A stretch of 64,000 nucleotides of DNA, from positions 13,742,501 to 13,806,500 of the forward strand of contig CM066916.1 in assembly GCA_033964015.1 (NCBI GenBank), written 5' to 3'. The stretch comes from Scolanthus callimorphus (lineage: Eukaryota > Cnidaria > Anthozoa > Actiniaria > Edwardsiidae). The position numbers and the translations under genes were made by a program. Shown here piece after piece: positions 56,161-64,000 of the stretch (positions are counted from its first letter, which is position 1; the number at the start of each line of letters is the position of its first letter). A model generated the notes under the pieces. The model made no database searches. It was not told the DNA's origin and saw nothing but the letters and a program-made list of their open reading frames with translations.

Positions 56161-56775
56161 TATACTCGAAACCCAGAGCTCCCAAGCCCGTCACGTTGCC
56201 CGGAAGCTCCTGGTGATAGCCACTGACGCATGCGCAAGATTTGATACAGAGCCGTTCAATCTCGTACCCGAGCCCGTCATCTTTGGGCAGCGGCAAGATT
56301 CAGGGCTCTGAGGGGATCCAAATTTGTGAGCATGCGTGGTAGATCAAGAGCATAACGAACTCGCCATTAAAACCCACAAAACTTCATAAAATGCAAGAAA
56401 AATCCCCGAACTCCAATAAACAGTTAAAGAACTAAGATCTACAGCGGTTTGCGGCAAAATTCAGCAACATTTTTTTTTCAAAACGAAAGCCCAGAATTTG
56501 ACATAAAAAAATTTGATTATCCCAGAGCTCTGAATCTTGCCGCTGGCCAAAAGATGACGGGCTCTGGTACGAGATTGAGAGCCGTTGAGAGAAAGACCTT
56601 CCTGCGCATGCTCGAACGTTCAAATCAGCCAATCAGCGAAGGTCCTCAAATGGAAGTCACCAGAGCGTCCCCTTCCTGAAACCCGGCTCCTCCCGGCTCT
56701 CTTACCAAGAGCTCCCCATTCCCGTACCCAGAGCTTCGCAGCTCGTCACCTCGCGGGGCAGGCTCCGGTGTTGTA
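56161..56775 (+). mobile_element. Rearranged copies of the GAGCTCCCCGG MITE family
   Basis: Arms similar to CCAGAGCTCCC and GGCTCTGGTGAC, and the internal CGCATGCGCAAGATTTGATAC, appear at about 56165-56250, 56520-56690 and 56720-56775, interrupted and partly inverted. Confidence 0.55.
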
Positions 56776-57269
56776 AAGAGGGCTATTTAATAATTATTCC
56801 TCTCGCCCGAAGGGGCTCAGAGTAAATAGCCCATGAATCAGCTATTGACTCAGAGGGCATGAGGGCGAGAGGAATTTTTGTTTTAATCAAAGCACACTTG
56901 TAGGTCCATTTCTATAGCCAAAAACGTTTTTTTTTTTTTGTCTGGTCATTTGCCATGTTTTGGCTTTCAAATCCTACACTTTTCGCTACTAGCTCAACCA
57001 TTCAGAACGCAGCATTAACTATATAGACCACTAGTGTGATTTGACTAATTGTGGGTAGTATCGATGTGTATCTAATTCATGCCATGTGAAATAAGCCACT
57101 TTGTATACCGTTTTTTTGGTCGTTGAAATTCGATCCGTAACGTCCCCCTTAACACACTGATTATATAGTGTGGGAGCTTGCGCCCTGAAAAAATCAATTC
57201 GGTTTACTTCAAAAGGTGACCAGAACTTGACTACCTGTCCATATTGTACTGTCCTTGGTTATAATAGAC

Positions 57270-57490
57270 CAGATCGGCTAACGGTGTTTACATCTTGTTG
57301 CCACCCAATTCAGATCATGTGATGATTCCTTTGGTTGGTTACAATTGTTCATCTTACACATACTCATGGGCATGCGCTCGGTCGTGTGTAAGAAATTGCA
57401 CAATTCAAACCACCCATGGGAATCATCACATGATCTAAATCGGATGGCAAAAAGCTAGATGTAAACACTGTTAGCCGATTTGGTCTGTCT
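57270..57490 (+). mobile_element. MITE (TCGGCTAACGGTGTTTACAT family)
   Basis: AGATCGGCTAACGGTGTTTA near 57272 and its inverse (TAAACACTGTTAGCCGAT) near 57465 bound about 215 bp, with inner inverted GATCATGTGATGATTCC. Confidence 0.7.
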
Positions 57491-57514
57491 ATTGCACGGG
57501 TGACAATACAATTG

Positions 57515-57802
57515 GCCGTTTTCACACTAGAGACGAACAAATCATCTGGACGGACAAATCGTCTGTAGACGAACAAATAGTCTGATGTGAAAACGGACGA
57601 ACAAATTTTCAGACGAAAGTCTAAATTTGTTCGTCTGTTTGGCCGTCTAGGAAGACGATTTTTCATAGACAACTTGTTCGTATAGACGAACAAATCGACT
57701 AAAGTCCGACCTGAATTCACACTAGACGTACAAAGACGAACAAATCGCCAGACGATTGTCCGTCTAGACGATTTGTTCGTCTCTAGTGTGAAAACGGCCA
57801 TT
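57515..57802 (+). mobile_element. MITE (TTTTCACACTAGAGACGAAC family), copy 1
   Basis: TGGCCGTTTTCACACTAGAG and its inverse bound the element. Inside, AGACGAACAAATCGTCT-type words repeat in both directions. Copy 2 is at 58239-58490. Confidence 0.8.
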
Positions 57803-58032
57803 GATTAGGTGGGGCAATGGCGCCTAACTATTCCTGAGTTTCGTGGGACTCGGTTGCAAAGTCACTTGGGCTCAGACTCTTCTTTACATTTATGATTTAG
57901 GGAAATTATCATTGGAACATGACAAATAAAACCCTGGTATTTATGGTTACTGAAAACCTTCGCGGCACGTCCTGGAAACAACCTATAAACGTTGAAAAGC
58001 TTATAGAATGGATAAGCGCGATAAGACCGTAC

Positions 58033-58197
58033 TAATAGTCGTATTCACACTAGAGGACGGAAAACTCGTTATGACGGGTTTTTCGTCTGACGAGTTTTCC
58101 GTCTGATATGAATTCAGACGATTTCCCGTCATAAATCCGTCTCGTCACGGTTTCACACTATAAGACGAGTTTTTCGTCTCTAGTGTGAATACGGCTA
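58033..58197 (+). mobile_element. MITE (TATTCACACTAGAGACGG family), copy 1
   Basis: GTATTCACACTAGAGGACGG and its inverse (CGTCTCTAGTGTGAATAC) bound about 165 bp, with repeated GACGAGTTTTCCGTC. The ends resemble those of the 57515 element, so the families are related. A second copy is at 60486-60706. Confidence 0.75.
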
Positions 58198-58238
58198 TTA
58201 ACGTATCTGCCCCAGGCAACGGTTTGAAATCAAGACAA

Positions 58239-58490
58239 TGGCCGTTTTCACACTAGAGACGAACAAATCGTCTGGACGGACAAATCGTCTCAAGACGAAC
58301 AAATCGTCTGATGTGAAAACGGGACGAACAAATTTTCAGACGAACAAATCGTCTAAATTTGTTCGTCTGTTTGGCCGTCTACGAAGACGATTTTTCATAG
58401 ACGTGTAGACGAACAAATCGACTAAGTCCGACCTGGATTTACACGACGTACAAAAGACAAATCGTCTCTAGTGTGAAAACGGCCATTGTC
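58239..58490 (+). mobile_element. MITE (TTTTCACACTAGAGACGAAC family), copy 2
   Basis: Same ends as 57515-57802 (ATGGCCGTTTTCACACTAGA and its inverse), about 250 bp. Confidence 0.8.
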
Positions 58491-59057
58491 CCTGAGTTAC
58501 AATGACCAAAGGAACTTTTTTTGGGGGGGGGGGGGGGGAGGGGCTCCCATTGGTAATGATCGTCGGGAATGTTCAGTTTCACCCCTAAAAGATACCAAAA
58601 AGGGTGTGGCTCAAATAATTGTTTACACTAAAAGATACCCATAAAGAAATGTCCGTCTTTGATCTCCCTTAAATTCTATTGCAGATCAAGGTTATCCCTA
58701 AAAGAGACCAAAAGCTATGATTTTAACCCCTAAAAGATACGACCATCATCCCCGACCAAAACATACGGGAGTCCCACCCCCCGGGCTACTTGCACTTCAG
58801 AAAATGTCACTCTACCATTGGAAGGCCATGTACCCTGTATCGCCTAGGCAACTCGAGGTCTTGTAGCTGCACGTCGCTGCTTATTACATAAGCAGGGGAG
58901 CTGAGATCTAGAAATGGTAACTCATTTTTGTCCCGCCCCGACGTGACTTGAATTCGACGGCGCGTGAAAAGTGGGCTAGAATTCTGGGGCTGGACTTCTT
59001 GTACTTGAAGCCTAGTGACCAGAGTGGCGTTAGGTGGGATTAAATTCTCGGCAGCGC

Positions 59058-60005
59058 TCATGGGGACCACATACGCATTTCGGCGACGCTTTTGGGGGAG
59101 ATGTAGAAGAAGCGCGAGTAGAGGATGCGGCGAATACGTGCATACTGTCTCTTGAGGTAGCTACGACTTCGTTGATTTCTGAGGCCGTACACCATTGGTC
59201 TCACAGCTGCGTTCAAAAATAGCAACCACACAGTTACCTTTTGCCAATCGTCCGGTATGCAGTAGCCGAAGAGTAGCACGGACTGGAGGATAATAAATGG
59301 CATACAGAGAATGATAAATGTCATGGTGACTATCAAGGTGGTAAACGCTGTGTATTCATCTGATTCTTGTCTCAAGAACTTGATGTCGTACGCTCTATGT
59401 GTAGACCTTGCCGATTTACTCCTGACGGCAAGAACATGCTTTCCGACTTCTACGATTGAGATAAGTATAAGAGTCGACGGAAGGAATTTGAAAAGGATCC
59501 CTTCAAAACAGTTGAAGACGATTATAGAGGTATTGCTTGCAGTCGGCGACATCTGGAGAAAGCAATTACCGATTGCTTCCTTGCAGACGGGTATTCTTGG
59601 GTGCAATGGTAAGGAAAAGATGGCTGCCACGATCCAAATCACAGTAAACATTGCGGCAGCGCCTCGGCGAGAGAGGGAGGTGAAGTGTCTGCGAACCACG
59701 TAGAGATGTTTTTCGTAGACGATGGCCGGGAGCGTCAAGGCAGACGCACGGTAGAAAAACTCGCCATAGAACGCCACCACGTAAGTGCTAGTCTCGCCAA
59801 ACGGCCATTGCTTGGTAATTAGAGTGATGAAAGAGACTGGCATGTAGAACAAACAGATGCACAAGTCCGATAGAGCCATGCTAAAAACGAATGCGTTTCC
59901 CATAGTTTGCATAAGGGAGTTACTGGCTATCAGCTGAATAACCTTCCCGTTCCCTACAACACCAAATACAATCATAGAAAATAACAGCAGAAGGCTCGCT
60001 ATCAT
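59058..60005 (-). CDS. Class A-like GPCR, intact seven-helix gene
   Basis: 315 residues from the ATG at 60003-60005, single exon. TM1 is LLLLFSMIVFGVVGNGKVIQL; TM2 has MALSDLCICLF (the LxxxD site); TM3 ends IVYEKHLYVV, a strongly altered DRY box; TM6 is LIVTMTFIILCMPFIIL; TM7 has AAVRPMVYGLRN (NPxxY variant). The final stop falls in a CCCC run near 59060. Another frame continues for about 85 polar residues to 58807 and looks like a cytoplasmic tail, so the true protein may be longer. Ligand unknown. It is not closely similar to the 26108 receptor. Confidence 0.8.
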   Translation of the reverse strand: MIASLLLLFSMIVFGVVGNGKVIQLIASNSLMQTMGNAFVFSMALSDLCICLFYMPVSFITLITKQWPFGETSTYVVAFYGEFFYRASALTLPAIVYEKHLYVVRRHFTSLSRRGAAAMFTVIWIVAAIFSLPLHPRIPVCKEAIGNCFLQMSPTASNTSIIVFNCFEGILFKFLPSTLILISIVEVGKHVLAVRSKSARSTHRAYDIKFLRQESDEYTAFTTLIVTMTFIILCMPFIILQSVLLFGYCIPDDWQKVTVWLLFLNAAVRPMVYGLRNQRSRSYLKRQYARIRRILYSRFFYISPKSVAEMRMWSP

Positions 60006-61399
60006 GGTTCCTGGGAAACTTAGCGACTTGAAACAATACAGCAGCGTTCAGTGTATTCAACAAGAAGAAATGGACATGAGATCGGTCGAGAAAATATTCA
60101 AAACATACATATATTATTTTGCGATTATTTCGTCCATTTCAGCTCCTGTTTTCCACTGAAGGTATGGTGTTGCCAGTAAAATTGCGAATTCTTGGTCTGC
60201 CTTTCTTTAGCTTGCTTTCTGATTACTTTTTTTGTGATAAGTTCCGCATAGAATGATATTCAATATTTTTTGCTCATTTCGGATTAAAAATACTGTAAAT
60301 AAAGATCAAACCATTCCGATAGAGGGTAAAAAAATGACATTGACATCATGGTCGCCATAGTAACACTGTCATGGAAACATTTTGCGTTTTATAGCACAGG
60401 CATCCCATGTATCTGAAGAAAGTGTCAGTTGGCTTTTAGTAGGGTTTGTCTTTGGTACGACCTTGTGTTATGGACGGTATTAGCTGTATTCACACTAGAG
60501 ACGGAAAACTCGTCTGAGACGAGTTTCTCGTCAGAAAAAGTTCCTGTCTTATGTCAATTCTACTCAGAAACATTTGCTTGTTGTCTGTCTAAACTTTTTT
60601 CTTTAAAAAAATTGTTTTCGCGTGATCACAGAAGAACAGGGAACCATATTCAAGGCTAGAAACTCGTCTCAGACGAGTTTTCCGTCTCTAGTGTGAATAC
60701 AGCTATTTTGTTTACAGGTTGAGCTCATTAGCATAAGCAATGTTCAGAATCAGACTGTTCGAGTTGAGCTATAAAATGATGAGTTCTGTATATCAATAGA
60801 GGACTGTGAATGAAACACAAACTTTAAATGTTGAATTCTAAGGGCGTGGAGCAACGTGCAATTTAGTTAAAAACAGGTGAGCTAATGAGCGTTTTACCCC
60901 AATGATTTCATGAACGTTTGAAAAATCTTCAACAAGCATAAAAAATTATATGGAAACAGGCGAAGACTGCAGCTTTTTAAAGTTTTGTAAAATTATTGGG
61001 GCCAAACGCTCATTAGTCCACGTGTTCTCTCTAAATTCAGCCTTACGACGCGCTCATAATTTCATTTTTTCAGTTCAGTTTTTCTAATTACATTTTATTC
61101 GGTGCACGTTATTGATATTTAGAACGTATCATTCTAACGGGCAGCAATAAATAAATTTTAACACCAGTAACCATAGTTTTCCGTTAGTATTATACAAACA
61201 TCAATGAAATACCAAATTATAATGTTATTTGAGTAAAGGAGCCCCCCCCCCCCCAATAATTTTGATAATATTATACATGTTTTTTTCTCTCTTGAAAATT
61301 TTGCCCTGTACACGAATTTGAGTAACGGCGACTGACTGGGTGTAAAGACATTTGATCCATTCAACTGTGCATAAAAAGGCTAATCATAGCTCAATGATT
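60006..61399. other. Intergenic with one MITE (60486-60706), no gene
   Basis: TATTCACACTAGAGACGG at about 60487 and its inverse at about 60690 mark a second copy of the 58033 family. A poly-C run lies at 61242. No coding sequence was recognised. Confidence 0.5.
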
Positions 61400-61479
61400 A
61401 TTCTATAGGACAATTACTTGGCAAATTGAGCGCAAATCTCAGTATCAAAGACTACTCCAAAGTAAATCGGTATCTGGTA

Positions 61480-61872
61480 GCTAGTAGCCAAACGTTAATT
61501 ATGGTTTCACTAGTGAATATTGTACCCCACTTTACAGACTTGATATGGCCCAAAAGTATATTTCTTATTTTGGAGTGAGAATATGGAATTCTATTCCCAC
61601 AACAATCAAATCATCACCAAAACATCGTTTTAAACTAGAAATAAGAAAACTACTTTTTGAAATCCTTTATTCATATATGATTCATACCTCCATACTTCTG
61701 ACATTGTGGATGCAATACCTAAGTTACAATAATAAAATTTCCAATTCTCCCCTTTTGCTTTCCCTCCTCAAAACAAATGCAGCCTTCTTCTGTGATGATA
61801 ATATATTTCATATTTTATATACTTTTACTGTAAATTCATCGTATTTTTATTCAAATGATGAATCAATAAAGC

Positions 61873-61953
<81 letters not shown>
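61480..61953 (+). mobile_element. LINE 3' fragment ending in a TTA microsatellite
   Basis: A frame reads FGVRIWNSIPTTIKSS and then FKLEIRKLLFEIL, typical of the extreme C-terminus of cnidarian CR1/L2-type reverse transcriptases. It is followed by an AT-rich tail and about 27 TTA units (61873-61953). Confidence 0.65.
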
Positions 61954-61954
<1 letters not shown>

Positions 61955-62527
61955 TAAATGTAAATCTATTTTTGTCTGTCGTACATTTCCAGTTGTTCAC
62001 TGTTATGTAATTTTTTTCCTTCTCATATTATAATTATTGTCTATGTAGTGTCCTTCCCGCCTCGACTAGCTTGTTATCTGTGGGTTAGGGCTCCTTATGT
62101 AAATTTTCTATTCTTTCTAAATACATTTTGTTGTTGTTGTTAAAACAAAACGGTAGGCCTTTTCATGAAGGCCCCTCCAATATTTTTCACCTTGCTACTG
62201 GCCTGTAAATCCTAATAATTCATGAGAATTTTACTATACGTATACGACGAGCGCCTGAAACTTGGGAATCCGAGAAAATTCACGTTTTGCGTCGCGCGTG
62301 AGCTTTGGTGTCAATTGCAAACGTTTCTAGGTAATATTGACAAATAATTCCATACCTATCCGTCTTACTTCCTCTAAGTGTAAGATCAAATCTGACGGGT
62401 CCCTTCATGAGTGTGTCAGGTGTCATCTTACGTCCGCATTTCATCAAACAAACGTCATTTCAAAAAATGAATTTCAATTTCGTATGAGGTATATTCAAAC
62501 GTTGTTCTGCGAAATTTTACGATATCG

Positions 62528-62780
62528 GAGGACTGCAACAGAACAGAACGCGGAACGGAACGGAACGGGACAGAACGGAACGGGATAGAACAAAAGAGAA
62601 CAGCACGGATTGGAACATAACAGAACGGGACAGATCAGAACAAAACACAGAACAAAGCAGAACGGAACGGGACAAAATGGAACAATACGAAGCGCAACGG
62701 ATCCGGAACGGGACGGAACAAAACAGAACAAAAAACAACAACAACGGAACAGAGAACGCTACTGAACAAGACAGAACTTG
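62528..62780 (+). repeat. Degenerate GGAACGGGAC/AGAAC minisatellite
   Basis: About 250 bp of 5-10-base units such as GGAACGGGACAGAAC repeat with frequent variation. No coding meaning. Confidence 0.85.
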
Positions 62781-64000
62781 GCAGATAGGTAAGAGAAGGC
62801 AGCGCAGGGAAACTTCTCCGCTATCCACATACATGAGACGCAGTGTTATGGTAATTACATTTGCTGTTTTTGAAGGGTGTTCGAGTGGTGCGCAAAAGAA
62901 ATCTTTTAACTATAAACACATTTTACTATTGCTATACCTTATATCAGACTCCCTGCTTATATAGAACTGAGAATAAAAGTATGAAACGTTGCGTTATGTT
63001 ATTGACTCCCTCCTCCATCTGATATATACCAATTGACACACATGACGCAGGTTCGGAGTACATTTTTCTCCTGTTTCTTGACCTTCTTCTATACTCCCAC
63101 GAAATTAACAGTGGACAAAGGTTTAAGGTAATTGCGTATCCTTTTTTTTCACCGCACTATCAGATAACTGAAACAACCTGAAAAGCCAATTTGTTTCCAA
63201 TTTTAGCAGCGGAAATGCGTGGGAGATGAAATTTAGTTACTCATGCTACCTGGGACCTTGGATTACTACAGGTGTTGTGCGTCATAATAACTTCCTTTCG
63301 TTGCGAGTCTTTAAAGATGACGACATTGACAAATAAAAAAAGTGGCTGAATTCAGCTGCTCATTTCCCGTAATTTCCATTGACGAGTCAGATTAAATTTG
63401 ACCAATTATCTTTTGAATTGCGCTGTTTTGGTGCGTTTATAACTAACAGACGATTTGTTATCACTTTGTCCCATTAACCTTAAATACCCCTGTCCGCATT
63501 GAATTACTTTCATAACCGGCACTACTGCATATATAATCACAGTGGAAACTGACGCTCGGCTCTATTTTACCTGTCACAAACATGGAAACGGCTATCTCAC
63601 TCCAAAGCCTTGACTTCCATATGGGATATGTAGCAAGCGCTTTGACATCTGATAGACAATTGTGAAGCTTGCTGAATTTGCACCAAAACGATAGGAGCAC
63701 GCTTTTGAAAAAGGTGCGTACTTTTCAGGCTTAGACCCGTCAAAATTTCAAATTCAAGTTGAGTGTTACGTGTTTTGTATGTGGAACGTGCGCCTTGGTT
63801 TTTGGGCAAACTACAAGCCTTGGTGATTGGGATACGTGAGTGAATGGGATTGAAGTAATATTAGTCCGTAGGGAATGTAAATCCATATACCTGCAGGTGT
63901 TCAAAAGTGATATTAGTGTATGGGACACACAATTCACTCGGAGGTGCGAAATTCACAATTCCACCAGAACTAATAAAAAACGCGCTCGTGACTTAGACAA
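62781..64000. other. Unannotated sequence, no gene seen
   Basis: No splice-supported exon, repeat family or known motif was recognised in this stretch. Confidence 0.4.

Noticed and set aside
62495..62834. Long frames through the GGAAC repeats
   Set aside because: They arise from a minisatellite; composition is repetitive and both strands are open.

Overview
The window is animal nuclear DNA, most likely from a cnidarian such as a stony coral. The evidence is spliced metazoan genes (PRIMPOL, an HPDL-like dioxygenase), single-exon class A GPCR genes, APE-type LINEs, very many short palindromic transposons, and a Maverick/Polinton element of the kind common in corals and anemones. No bacterial signatures, rRNA operons or CRISPR arrays were seen. 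Assignments rest on motifs, exon phases and remembered family patterns; no database search was run.

Host framework. A PRIMPOL-like primase-polymerase gene runs on the minus strand through most of the window. Its start codon is near 49618, exons 1-7 lie at 45980-49618, a middle exon at 23743-23928, and four more exons at 3-1970; the gene continues past the left edge. Every junction found keeps the reading frame. Divergent from it, about 400 bp away, an HPDL-like gene starts at 50022 on the plus strand. One PRIMPOL intron of about 22 kb (1971-23742) holds a complete Polinton. The next interval (23929-45979) holds a GPCR gene, a Mutator-like element, an eight-exon gene with a RAG1-type zinc-finger/RING N-terminus, two nested LINEs and a GPCR pseudogene.

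Polinton, 2929-22448 (19,520 bp). It has about 212-bp terminal inverted repeats built from a 14-bp tandem repeat, and a perfect 6-bp target duplication, ACTATA. A minus-strand virion block (7580-13345) contains three small basic or conserved proteins, packaging ATPase, adenain-like protease, double-jelly-roll capsid, a pVI-like basic protein and a penton-like protein. A chromodomain integrase and a protein-primed family-B DNA polymerase follow. The flanks carry two RING proteins, a membrane protein, an exonuclease-like protein, a GRF-finger protein and a duplicated acidic gene pair. Two divergent promoters carry TATA, CCAAT and CRE-like TGACGTCA sites; one is a 95-bp inverted repeat around four hairpin repeats. 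Several large genes are broken by single-base frame changes, often in homopolymers. The element sits between the A box and B box of a tRNA-like sequence, which lies inside older nested MITEs.

Right part (54,000-64,000): mostly MITEs and simple repeats around one intact GPCR gene (59058-60005) and a LINE tail. Long stretches there show no gene.
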